From NCBI RefSeq assembly GCF_001005215.1, contig NZ_LBNQ01000019.1:62001-126000 (forward strand): a DNA stretch of 64,000 nucleotides, in the 5' to 3' direction. Origin of the DNA: Lampropedia cohaerens (GTDB lineage Bacteria > Pseudomonadota > Gammaproteobacteria > Burkholderiales > Burkholderiaceae_C). Shown piece by piece: positions 38,675 to 46,532 of the stretch (position 1 is the first letter of the stretch; the number at the start of each line of letters is the position of its first letter). Under the pieces are notes generated by a model. That model worked only from the letters and a program-made list of their open reading frames with translations, had not been told where the DNA came from and searched no databases. The position numbers were made by a program, and so were the translations under genes.

Positions 38675-39924
38675 CGGTCAACCTCCCCAAACACAATATC
38701 CAGCGAGCCCAGAATCATCACCGCGTCCGACAGCATGTAGCCACGCGCCATCGCATCCATGGCCGACAGATGCGCAAAGCCCGGCGCGCGAATCTTCAGC
38801 CGGTATGGCTTGTTCGCGCCGTCGCTGATGATGTAGATGCCGAACTCGCCTTTGGGATGCTCGACGGCAGCGTAGGTCTCACCCTCGGGCACCTTGAAGC
38901 CTTCGGTAAACAGCTTGAAATGGTGAATCAGGTCTTCCATGCCCGATTTCATCGCCGCGCGCGGTGGCGGTGCCACCTTGCGGTTGTCGGTGATGACAGG
39001 GCCCGGATTGGCGCGCAGCCAGTCCACGCACTGCTTGATGATGCGGTTGGACTCGCGCATTTCCTGCATGCGCACCAGATAGCGGTCGTAGCAATCGCCA
39101 GACACCCCTACCGGCACGTCAAACTCGACGCGGTCGTAAACGTCATAGGGCTGCGTCTTGCGCATGTCCCAAGCAATGCCTGAGCCACGCAGCATCGGCC
39201 CGGTCATCCCCAGGTTGAGCGCATCTTCCGGACTCACGACACCAATGCCGACAGTGCGCTGCTTCCAGATTCGGTTGTCGGTCAACAGCGTCTCGTACTC
39301 GTCAACACACTTGGGAAAGCGCTGCGTGAAATCCTCGATGAAGTCCAGCAAGCTGCCTTGGCGGTTGCGGTTCATGGCCTCCAGACTGCGCTTGTTGCGG
39401 ACCTTGGAAGCCTTGTACTGCGGCATCGAGTCCGGCAGATCTCGATACACGCCACCGGGACGGAAATAGGCGGCATGCATGCGCGCGCCAGAGACAGCCT
39501 CATACATGTCGAACAGGTCCTCACGCTCGCGGAAGGCGTAGATGAGAATGGTCGAGCTGCCGGCATCGTTGCCATTGCCACCCAGCCACATCAGGTGGTT
39601 GAGGATGCGCGTGATCTCGGCAAACATGACGCGGATGTACTGCGCCCGCAATGGGACCTCAATACCCAAGAGCTTCTCGATGGCCAGGCAGTAGGCATGC
39701 TCGTTGCACATCATCGAGACGTAGTCCAGTCGATCCATGTACGGCAGCGACTGGATGTACGTCTTGTGCTCGGCCAGTTTCTCGGTCGCGCGATGCAGCA
39801 GACCGATGTGGGGATCGGCGCGTTGCACAACCTCCCCGTCGAGTTCCAGCACCAGGCGCAACACCCCGTGTGCGGCCGGATGTTGGGGCCCGAAGTTCAG
39901 CGAGTAGTTCTTGATTTCAGCCAT
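38671..39924 (-). CDS. nuoD: NADH-quinone oxidoreductase subunit D
   Basis: A 417-residue subunit of the quinone-reduction module, separate from NuoC as in most bacteria. [21 protein letters not shown] at the N-terminus contains the quinone-site His, and DIGLLHRGTEK-type text appears as [23 protein letters not shown] is the conserved end. It lies 32 bp after nuoC and overlaps nuoE by four bases. Confidence 0.97.
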   Translation of the reverse strand: MAEIKNYSLNFGPQHPAAHGVLRLVLELDGEVVQRADPHIGLLHRATEKLAEHKTYIQSLPYMDRLDYVSMMCNEHAYCLAIEKLLGIEVPLRAQYIRVMFAEITRILNHLMWLGGNGNDAGSSTILIYAFREREDLFDMYEAVSGARMHAAYFRPGGVYRDLPDSMPQYKASKVRNKRSLEAMNRNRQGSLLDFIEDFTQRFPKCVDEYETLLTDNRIWKQRTVGIGVVSPEDALNLGMTGPMLRGSGIAWDMRKTQPYDVYDRVEFDVPVGVSGDCYDRYLVRMQEMRESNRIIKQCVDWLRANPGPVITDNRKVAPPPRAAMKSGMEDLIHHFKLFTEGFKVPEGETYAAVEHPKGEFGIYIISDGANKPYRLKIRAPGFAHLSAMDAMARGYMLSDAVMILGSLDIVFGEVDR

Positions 39925-39956
39925 AGTCCAATCTCACCAATGCGGCAGCGCCGCAA

Positions 39957-40592
39957 TCAGTGCAGCCTCCCGTATTTCTCCTCGCGGATCACGCGCGGCG
40001 TCGTCTCGCGCGGCTCGATCGTCACGGGCTGGTAGACAACGCGTCGCTGCGCCTCGTCGTAACGCATCTCGACATGTCCGGAGAGCGGAAAATCCTTGCG
40101 GAACGGGTGACCGATGAAGCCGTAGTCCGTGAGAATGCGACGCAGGTCATCATGGCCCTCGAACAGGATGCCGAACAGGTCGAAGGCTTCGCGCTCAAAC
40201 CAGTTGGCCGAGCGCCAGATGCCGGTCAGTGACGGCAGTATGGGCAACTCGTCATCCTCGGCCAGACAGCGCACCCGCACGCGCTGGTTCAGGGTGATCG
40301 ACAGCAGCTGCACCACCACACCGAAACGCGGCCCCTCCCACGCGCCATTGCCGTACTCGGAATAATCGACGCCGCACAAGTCCACCAGAATCTCGAACTT
40401 GCACTCGGGCGCCTGCTGCAGGCGCCGCATCAGCGCCAAGTAGTGCTCGGCCTTGACATCGATGACGACCTGGTCAAGCGACAGATGCACGCTGCGCGCC
40501 AGCGCTCCAACCGCGGCCTCGATGGTGGCACGCAGGATTTCCGGACGGATGGCCACATCGCGTGGCCGCAGGACTGGATGATTGGCTACCAT
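39957..40592 (-). CDS. nuoC: NADH-quinone oxidoreductase subunit C
   Basis: A 211-residue 30-kDa subunit. The conserved core includes [20 protein letters not shown] and [20 protein letters not shown], followed by the C-terminal [12 protein letters not shown] that docks on NuoD. It begins three bases after the nuoB stop. Confidence 0.97.
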   Translation of the reverse strand: MVANHPVLRPRDVAIRPEILRATIEAAVGALARSVHLSLDQVVIDVKAEHYLALMRRLQQAPECKFEILVDLCGVDYSEYGNGAWEGPRFGVVVQLLSITLNQRVRVRCLAEDDELPILPSLTGIWRSANWFEREAFDLFGILFEGHDDLRRILTDYGFIGHPFRKDFPLSGHVEMRYDEAQRRVVYQPVTIEPRETTPRVIREEKYGRLH

Positions 40593-40595
40593 GGT

Positions 40596-41075
40596 TTACA
40601 CCCGTGCAATCGTGTTGGTGCGGCGCACCTTTTGCTGCAACTGGATAATCCCGTAGAGCAGCGCCTCAGCCGTCGGGGGACATCCCGGCACATAGACATC
40701 GACCGGCACCACCCGGTCACAACCCCGGACCACCGAGTAGCTGTAGTGGTAGTAGCCGCCACCATTGGCGCAAGAACCCATCGACACCACCCAGCGGGGC
40801 TCGGCCATCTGGTCATAGACCTTGCGCAAGGCCGGCGCCATCTTGTTGCACAGGGTGCCGGCAACAATCATCAGATCCGCCTGGCGCGGACTGGCACGGA
40901 ACACCTCCGCGCCAAAGCGGGAAATGTCATAACGAGCCGCCGCCACGTGCATCATCTCCACCGCACAGCACGCCAGGCCGAATGTCATCGGCCACAGTGA
41001 GCCAGACTTGGCCCAGTTCGCCACCGTGTCGTAGGTCGTGGTGACAAAGCCCTGCTTGAGGACGCCTTCAATCAT
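40596..41075 (-). CDS. nuoB: NADH-quinone oxidoreductase subunit B
   Basis: A 159-residue subunit that carries terminal cluster N2. Its ligands are the tandem cysteines in [12 protein letters not shown], the Cys in [12 protein letters not shown] and the Cys in [11 protein letters not shown]. The position between nuoA (44 bp) and nuoC (3 bp) is standard. Confidence 0.97.
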   Translation of the reverse strand: MIEGVLKQGFVTTTYDTVANWAKSGSLWPMTFGLACCAVEMMHVAAARYDISRFGAEVFRASPRQADLMIVAGTLCNKMAPALRKVYDQMAEPRWVVSMGSCANGGGYYHYSYSVVRGCDRVVPVDVYVPGCPPTAEALLYGIIQLQQKVRRTNTIARV

Positions 41076-41119
41076 TTATGCACTCCTTTGGCCGAACCGC
41101 GTCGACCGGGGGACCAGAA

Positions 41120-41479
41120 TCATTCCCAGGTCAGGGCACCCTTGGCCCATTCGTAGGCGAAACCCACGACCAGGATGGTCAGAAAAATCAGCACTGTCAC
41201 GAAGCCGACCAGACCCACGTCGTGCAGCGCTACTGCCCACGGAAAAAGAAATGCGATCTCGAGATCGAACAGGATGAACAGAATCGCGACGAGGTAATAG
41301 CGCACGTCGAACTTCATGCGCGCGTCGTCGAACGCCTCGAAGCCACACTCGTAGGGAGAGTTCTTGGCCGGATCAGGACGGGTTGGCCCCAGTATCCATC
41401 CCAGCACGAGAGGCAACGCGCCGATCGTTGCGCCAACGATGATGAAGAGCAAAACCGGCAGATATTCTTCGAGATTCAT
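41120..41479 (-). CDS. nuoA: NADH-quinone oxidoreductase subunit A
   Basis: A 119-residue, three-helix membrane subunit. [20 protein letters not shown] is the conserved loop near the quinone cavity. It is the first gene of the 14-gene nuo operon, which runs leftward to nuoN, followed by the DUF2818 and DUF1178 genes. The leader upstream holds a long hairpin (41500-41536). Confidence 0.97.
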   Translation of the reverse strand: MNLEEYLPVLLFIIVGATIGALPLVLGWILGPTRPDPAKNSPYECGFEAFDDARMKFDVRYYLVAILFILFDLEIAFLFPWAVALHDVGLVGFVTVLIFLTILVVGFAYEWAKGALTWE

Positions 41480-41499
41480 GGGTAGACGCCATCGTGTCG

Positions 41500-41536
41500 G
41501 TTCCGAAGCGACGACATGGCATGTGTCCTTCGGAAC
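41500..41536 (-). promoter_or_regulatory. Inverted repeat in the nuoA leader
   Basis: GTTCCGAAG (41500-41508) and CTTCGGAAC (41528-41536) are perfect nine-base inverted copies. The 19 bases between contain a further ACATG-G-CATGT symmetry. It lies 20 bp before the nuoA ATG, so it would fold in the leader of the nuo mRNA or serve as an operator. Confidence 0.45.
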
Positions 41537-41752
41537 TTTTGGAATTATTCAAGAAGCGCTCCGGGCGCTTCCGCTCCACCTGCCTCGTTCAATGCGCCGT
41601 GCCGACGTTGTACGCTGTCTCTCAGCACGGCCACTCGAAGCTGCACACCATGAAAACCCTTACAGGAACCCGATGTGCTCAACGGAGCATTCTAGCGGAT
41701 GCAGACCGGGCTTTCGAACAGACGAAAACAGACGTAAATACCTGACAGCAAA

Positions 41753-41767
41753 TGAGAATTAATCTCA
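41753..41767. promoter_or_regulatory. Fur-box-like dyad TGAGA-N5-TCTCA
   Basis: TGAGA and TCTCA flank ATTAA, within AAATGAGAATTAATCTCA, which resembles a proteobacterial Fur box. No iron gene adjoins; nuoA starts about 275 bp away on the minus strand. Low confidence. Confidence 0.2.
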
Positions 41768-42112
41768 GATGGAGGCATTCCATCTCGCTTTGCGCCAGGC
41801 GCCAATGCCTGTGAAATCGCAGCAGTTAGGCTGAGTTAGAGGCGGTAAGGAAGTAACAAAAAGTCGACTTTTTTAGTCTGAATCCAGCCGCGCTTGGCCG
41901 ACGCAGAACGTGGCAGACCTCCGCCATCCACCAATTGTTGTCACCTATGCGACACCAGGAATCAAGACTACCCGTACCCGCGCCTGGCACGCCGCGCTGG
42001 TAAGGCCCGCTGTGTCCACGCAGTCAGCGTTATAGGCAATCTGCACCGCATCTTTTGAGACGCCGTGCACTCCATCAAGCAAGACGAATGCGCCCGCTCG
42101 AACAGCTCGGGA

Positions 42113-42251
42113 CCCCAGGCAAGACAGCCTGGGGCATGCGTCCAGCCGCAGGCTGGCTCCCCGGGTTGCCCGCGCGTGCAGCAGTCACCGGCGATGGCTG
42201 GAGAACCCCGCACGCCCAGGGGGCGGCGGTTTGCCTTAGAGTTGCCCCCTG
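42113..42251 (+). ncRNA. Candidate structured RNA or leader upstream of mog
   Basis: Four perfect stems lie in sequence: CCCCAGGC/GCCTGGGG (42113-42120, 42127-42134), CCAGCC/GGCTGG (42142-42147, 42151-42156), GCGTGC/GCACGC (42174-42179, 42210-42215) and CAGGGGGC/GCCCCCTG (42217-42224, 42244-42251). The last ends 72 bp before the mog ATG. I do not recognise a known riboswitch consensus. Strand is assumed from mog. It could instead be a DNA-level repeat. Confidence 0.35.
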
Positions 42252-42323
42252 TCATGGCGACGCGCCAGTCCATTCCATGGGCCTACAGCGTCACTTGTTG
42301 CAACTGCCCCTTTGAGTGAACCC

Positions 42324-42929
42324 ATGAATACATCGCCTGCCAAGGCTGCGACAACGCTTTCCACCGTGCGCATCGGCCTGGTGTCCACCAGTGATCGTGC
42401 CAGCGCCGGCACCTACGCGGATGAAGGCATTCCTGCACTGCGCGAGTGGCTGCAAAGCGCCATTCTCAATCCGATCGAATTTCTGCCGCGGCTAATTCCC
42501 GACGAGCAGGCGCAGATCGAGGCAACGCTGAAGGAACTGGTGGACAGCGCGCGCTGCGACCTGGTCCTGACGACCGGTGGCACCGGACCGGCGCCGCGCG
42601 ACGTGACCCCCGATGCGACACTGGCAGTGGCCGAGCGCGTGCTGCCCGGTTTTGGTGAGCAAATGCGCCAGATCAGCCTGCACTTCGTGCCCACCGCCAT
42701 CCTGTCGCGGCAGGTCGGCGTCATTCGCGGGCAGGCGTTGATCCTCAATCTCCCGGGCCGCCCCCGTGCCATTGCGGAGACGCTTGGAGGCCTGCGCGAT
42801 GCCGATACTGGCAAGACGCTGGTCCAGGGCATCTTCGCCGCCGTGCCCTACTGTCTGGATCTCATCGGTGCCACCTACGTCGTCACCGATCCGCAGGTAT
42901 GCGAGGCGTTCCGACCCAAGCAGAAGTGA
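42324..42929 (+). CDS. mog: Molybdopterin adenylyltransferase
   Basis: A 201-residue enzyme that adenylylates molybdopterin before molybdate insertion in molybdenum-cofactor synthesis. The family signature LTTGGTGPAPRDVTPDATL lies near residues 75-95, and RIGLVSTSDRASAGTYADEGI is the usual N-terminal block. The C-terminal FAAVPYCLDLIGATYV fits Mog more than MoaB or CinA. ATG 42324 is preferred; an in-frame TTG at 42312 would add four residues. It stands alone here, convergent with lpdA, with no other moa/moe gene nearby. Confidence 0.9.
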   Translation: MNTSPAKAATTLSTVRIGLVSTSDRASAGTYADEGIPALREWLQSAILNPIEFLPRLIPDEQAQIEATLKELVDSARCDLVLTTGGTGPAPRDVTPDATLAVAERVLPGFGEQMRQISLHFVPTAILSRQVGVIRGQALILNLPGRPRAIAETLGGLRDADTGKTLVQGIFAAVPYCLDLIGATYVVTDPQVCEAFRPKQK

Positions 42930-43016
42930 GCCTTCCGGTGTGCCGCGTTGCCCTGCGCGCAACCGCATGCGCGTGGAACGTACACACGCATCGCCAGAAA
43001 TGGGAATAGGCATGAA

Positions 43017-43039
43017 AAAGGCCCCAAAAAGGAGCCTTT
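43017..43039 (-). terminator. Intrinsic terminator of the pdh operon
   Basis: AAAGGCTCC pairs with GGGGCCTTT on the minus strand (one mismatch) around a five-T loop and is followed by further T. It lies about 47 bp after the lpdA stop. Confidence 0.7.
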
Positions 43040-43085
43040 GAGGCCAGGAGCGCATCGGACACCCCTGGTGCCGGGGCGATCCGGC

Positions 43086-44876
43086 TCAGCGCTTCCTGAC
43101 AGGCGGCAGGTCGGTGCAAACGCCTTCAAAGGCCTCTGCCGCCATGCCGATGGTCTCGCCCAGCGTCGGGTGCGGATGAACGGTCTTGCCGATGTCCACC
43201 GCATCCGCGCCCATCTCGATGGCCAGGGCAATCTCGCCGATCATGTCGCCCGCATGCGTGCCAACGATGCCGCCACCGACGATCTGATGCGTCTCCTCAG
43301 AGAACAGCAGCTTGGTAAAGCCTTCATCACGTGTATTGGCGATGGCACGGCCCGACGCGCTCCAGGGGAACAAACCTTTCTGGACCTTGATGCCTTGCGC
43401 CTTGGCCTGCTCTTCGGTCAGGCCCACCCAAGCCACTTCCGGGTCGGTATAGGCCACGCTGGGGATCACGCGCGCATCGAACGCGGACTTGGCGAGCTTT
43501 TCATCCCCCAGTAATTCGCCAGCGATGACCTCGGCAGCCACATGCGCCTCGTGCACCGCCTTGTGCGCCAGCATGGGCTGTCCCACGATGTCGCCAATGG
43601 CAAAAATGTGCGGCACATTGGTGCGCATCTGCGCATCCACATCGATGAATCCGCGCTCACCCACCGCCACACCGGCCTTCTCGGCATCGATGCGCTTGCC
43701 GTTGGGCGTGCGCCCCACTGCCTGCAGCACCAAATCGTAGGTCTGCGGCTCGGCTGGCGCACCGGCACCCTCGAAGCGGACCCTGATACCCTCGGGCGTG
43801 GCCTCGGCAGCCACGGTCTTGGTCTGCAGCATGATGTGGTCGAAGCGGGCCGCATTCATCTTCTGCCAGACCTTGACCAGGTCCCGGTCCGCTCCCTGCA
43901 TGAGGCCATCCTGCATCTCCACCACATCCAGGCGCGTGCCCAGCGTACTGGAGTAGACGGTGCCCATCTCCAGCCCGATGATGCCGCCACCGATCACCAG
44001 CATGCGCTTGGGCGCCTGGCGCAGCTGCAGCGCGCCGGTCGACGTGACGACACGCGGGTCATCAGGCAGAAACGGCAGCTTCACTGCCTCGGAGCCTGCG
44101 GCAATGATGGCGCGCTTGAACGCCACCGTCTGACTGCCGCCAGCTTCCAGCTGCACCATCAGCTGGTTGGCACCGACAAACGTGCCCTTGCCCCGCAGCA
44201 CCGTGACCTTGCGCATCTTGGCCATCGCGGCCAGACCACCGGTGAGCTTGGCAACGACTTTTTCCTTGTGTGCGCGCAACTTGTCGACGTCGACCTCGGG
44301 CTTGGCAAAGCGCACGCCCAGATCGGCAAGATGACTGGCCTCGTCCATCACCGCGGCCACATGCAGCAGCGCCTTGGACGGTATGCATCCAACGTTCAGA
44401 CACACGCCGCCGAGCGTTGGGTAACGCTCGACCAATACGACGCGCAGACCCAGGTCAGCGGCACGGAATGCCGCGGAATACCCGCCGGGGCCGGCCCCCA
44501 GCACCAGTACGTCGCACTGCACATCGGCATCGCCGTTAAAGCTGGCTGCAGCCGGAGCGGGCGAGGAAGCCTTCTGCGCCGATGGCGCTGGCGCCGGTGC
44601 CGTTTGTGGCGCCGGGCCGGCGGCTGCAGGTTGACTCTGCTCGGCTTCGAGCACGAGAATCACCGAGCCCTCGCTGACCTTGTCGCCCAGCTTGACCTTG
44701 AGTTCCTTGACGGTGCCGGCGGCGCTGGAGGGAATCTCCATTGAGGCCTTGTCGGACTCAACCGTAATCAGGCTTTGTTCGGCCTGCACGGTATCGCCCT
44801 CCTTGACCAGCACCTCAATCACGGTCACTTCCGCGAAATCGCCGATATCGGGGACCTTGACTTGCACATCTGCCAT
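43086..44876 (-). CDS. lpdA: Dihydrolipoyl dehydrogenase (E3) with N-terminal lipoyl domain
   Basis: A 596-residue FAD enzyme that reoxidises dihydrolipoamide with NAD+. An N-terminal lipoyl domain (1-80, [12 protein letters not shown] with Lys about 44) and a Pro/Ala linker (about 83-118) precede the flavoprotein. FAD-binding [19 protein letters not shown] is near 128. The redox disulfide is in [16 protein letters not shown] near 158-165. The catalytic His-Glu is in [12 protein letters not shown] near the C-terminus. E3 enzymes carrying a lipoyl domain are known in Neisseria and Burkholderiales. It follows aceF by 15 bp and ends the operon. Confidence 0.97.
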   Translation of the reverse strand: MADVQVKVPDIGDFAEVTVIEVLVKEGDTVQAEQSLITVESDKASMEIPSSAAGTVKELKVKLGDKVSEGSVILVLEAEQSQPAAAGPAPQTAPAPAPSAQKASSPAPAAASFNGDADVQCDVLVLGAGPGGYSAAFRAADLGLRVVLVERYPTLGGVCLNVGCIPSKALLHVAAVMDEASHLADLGVRFAKPEVDVDKLRAHKEKVVAKLTGGLAAMAKMRKVTVLRGKGTFVGANQLMVQLEAGGSQTVAFKRAIIAAGSEAVKLPFLPDDPRVVTSTGALQLRQAPKRMLVIGGGIIGLEMGTVYSSTLGTRLDVVEMQDGLMQGADRDLVKVWQKMNAARFDHIMLQTKTVAAEATPEGIRVRFEGAGAPAEPQTYDLVLQAVGRTPNGKRIDAEKAGVAVGERGFIDVDAQMRTNVPHIFAIGDIVGQPMLAHKAVHEAHVAAEVIAGELLGDEKLAKSAFDARVIPSVAYTDPEVAWVGLTEEQAKAQGIKVQKGLFPWSASGRAIANTRDEGFTKLLFSEETHQIVGGGIVGTHAGDMIGEIALAIEMGADAVDIGKTVHPHPTLGETIGMAAEAFEGVCTDLPPVRKR

Positions 44877-44891
44877 GTTCGGTCTCCCTTC

Positions 44892-46514
44892 TTACAGCAT
44901 CACACGGCGGAAGTCCGCCAGAACCTGTGCCAGATAGGCATTGAAGCGTGCCGCAGCAGCACCGTCGATGACGCGGTGGTCGTAGGACAGCGACAGCGGG
45001 CACATCAACCGCGGCGTGAACTCCTTGCCATTCCACACCGGTTTCATGGCCGAACGGCTGACCCCGAGGATGGCCACCTCCGGCGCGTTGATGATGGGCG
45101 TGAAGTGGGTGCCACCAATGCCTCCCAGCGAGGAAATCGAGAAGCACCCACCGGTCATGTCAGCCGGGCCCAGCTTGCCTGCGCGTGCCTTGGCCGACAA
45201 CTCGGCCATTTCCCGCGCGATCTCGGTCAACCCCTTCTGGTCTGCATGCTTGATGACGGGCACCACGAGCCCGTTAGGCGTATCGGCCGCAAAGCCGATG
45301 TTGAAATACTTCTTGTAGACCAGGTTGTCGCCATCGAGCGAGGCGTTGAACTCGGGGAATTTCCTGAGCGCCGCCACCGTTGCCTTGATCAGGAAGGTCA
45401 GCAACGTGAATTTGACGTCGCTCTTGGCCTTGGCGTTTTCCGCATTGAGCTGCACGCGCAGCGCTTCCAGCTCGGTGATGTCCGCTTCCTCGTTGTTGGT
45501 GACGTGTGGAATCACCACCCAGTTGCGCGCCAGGTTCGCCCCCGAAATCTTCTTGATGCGCGACAGCGGCTTGGTCTCAATCTCGCCGAACTTGGCGAAA
45601 TCGACCTTGGGCCAGGGCAGCAGCTCCAGCCCCACGCCAGCGCCCGACAATCCACTGGTGGAACGCGCTGCCGACGAGCCCGCCATCACCGACTTGACGA
45701 AGTTCTGCACGTCCTCCTGCGTGATGCGACCCTTGGGTCCGCTGCCCTTGACCTGCTCCAGCGGAACACCCAGCTCGCGCGCGAACTTGCGCACTGACGG
45801 CGAGGCATGCGGCAGCTTGCTGCTCGGCGGCGTTTCGGCGGGCCTGTGCGCAGCAACAGGGACATTCGCAGCAACGGGGGCCTCTGCAGCAGGTGCGGCA
45901 GCAGCAGCGGGCGGCTGTGCGGCGGGAGGTTCAGCGGGCGCAGCGGCGGCGCTGCCCTTGAGTACTGCCACGAGATCGCCCTTGTTGACCTTGTCACCCA
46001 CCTTGACGGCCAGCGACTCGACCACGCCGGCCGCACTGGAGGGGATCTCCATCGAAGCCTTGTCGGACTCGACGGTGATCAGGCTCTGTTCGGCCTTGAC
46101 GGTGTCACCTTCCTTGACCAGTACCTCAATGACCGCCACGTCGCTGAAATCGCCGATGTCCGGCACGCGCACCTCGACCGTCTGCGCTGCGGGAGCTTCG
46201 GCAGGCGCCTGGACAGCTGCGGGCGCCGGCGCCGCAGGCTGCGCGGCAGGAGCGGAAGCGGCGGTATCGGCAGCGGCCTCGGTTTCAAGCTGGACGATCA
46301 CGCTGCCCTCGCTGACCTTGTCGCCGACCTTGACCTTGACGGCCTTGACCACGCCTGCGTGACTGGACGGGATCTCCATCGACGCCTTGTCCGATTCGAC
46401 CGTGATCAGGCTCTGCTCGGCCTGTACGGTGTCGCCCTCCTTGACCAGCACCTCAATCACGGCAACCTCGTCGAAGTCGCCGATGTCAGGAACCTTGATG
46501 TCTGTAATCGCCAT
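44892..46514 (-). CDS. aceF: Pyruvate dehydrogenase E2, dihydrolipoyllysine acetyltransferase
   Basis: A 540-residue core enzyme of the pyruvate dehydrogenase complex. It has two lipoyl domains (about 1-78 and 117-195, each with [12 protein letters not shown]), separated by Ala/Pro linkers. A peripheral-subunit-binding domain is at about 235-275 ([15 protein letters not shown]). The acetyltransferase domain begins near 310, with active-site [13 protein letters not shown] near the C-terminus. It starts 18 bp after aceE. Confidence 0.97.
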   Translation of the reverse strand: MAITDIKVPDIGDFDEVAVIEVLVKEGDTVQAEQSLITVESDKASMEIPSSHAGVVKAVKVKVGDKVSEGSVIVQLETEAAADTAASAPAAQPAAPAPAAVQAPAEAPAAQTVEVRVPDIGDFSDVAVIEVLVKEGDTVKAEQSLITVESDKASMEIPSSAAGVVESLAVKVGDKVNKGDLVAVLKGSAAAAPAEPPAAQPPAAAAAPAAEAPVAANVPVAAHRPAETPPSSKLPHASPSVRKFARELGVPLEQVKGSGPKGRITQEDVQNFVKSVMAGSSAARSTSGLSGAGVGLELLPWPKVDFAKFGEIETKPLSRIKKISGANLARNWVVIPHVTNNEEADITELEALRVQLNAENAKAKSDVKFTLLTFLIKATVAALRKFPEFNASLDGDNLVYKKYFNIGFAADTPNGLVVPVIKHADQKGLTEIAREMAELSAKARAGKLGPADMTGGCFSISSLGGIGGTHFTPIINAPEVAILGVSRSAMKPVWNGKEFTPRLMCPLSLSYDHRVIDGAAAARFNAYLAQVLADFRRVML

Positions 46515-46532
46515 GTTCGTCTCCTTGCCCCA

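Larger units (their letters stand above)
41480..42323. other. 844-bp intergenic region between nuoA and mog
   Basis: A long region between divergently transcribed nuoA and mog. It holds the nuoA leader inverted repeat (41500-41536), a Fur-like dyad (41753-41767), a 16-base palindrome AAAAAGTCGACTTTTT (41858-41873) and four hairpin arms at 42113-42251. Several frames of 80-100 codons stay open, but none has a ribosome binding site, family signature or protein-like composition. No secG or tpiA, common upstream of nuoA in this order, is present. Confidence 0.55.

Noticed and set aside
41858-41873. Palindrome AAAAAGTCGACTTTTT considered as a terminator
   Set aside because: It has no loop and no adjacent gene end; probably chance or a protein site.
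42113-42251. Moco or cobalamin riboswitch upstream of mog
   Set aside because: The stems do not match the consensus sequences I know for these classes, so only a generic structured region is claimed.
41968-42273. A 101-codon minus-strand frame in the nuoA-mog gap
   Set aside because: No ribosome binding site or family. It overlaps the four hairpins, whose GC-rich arms probably keep it open.
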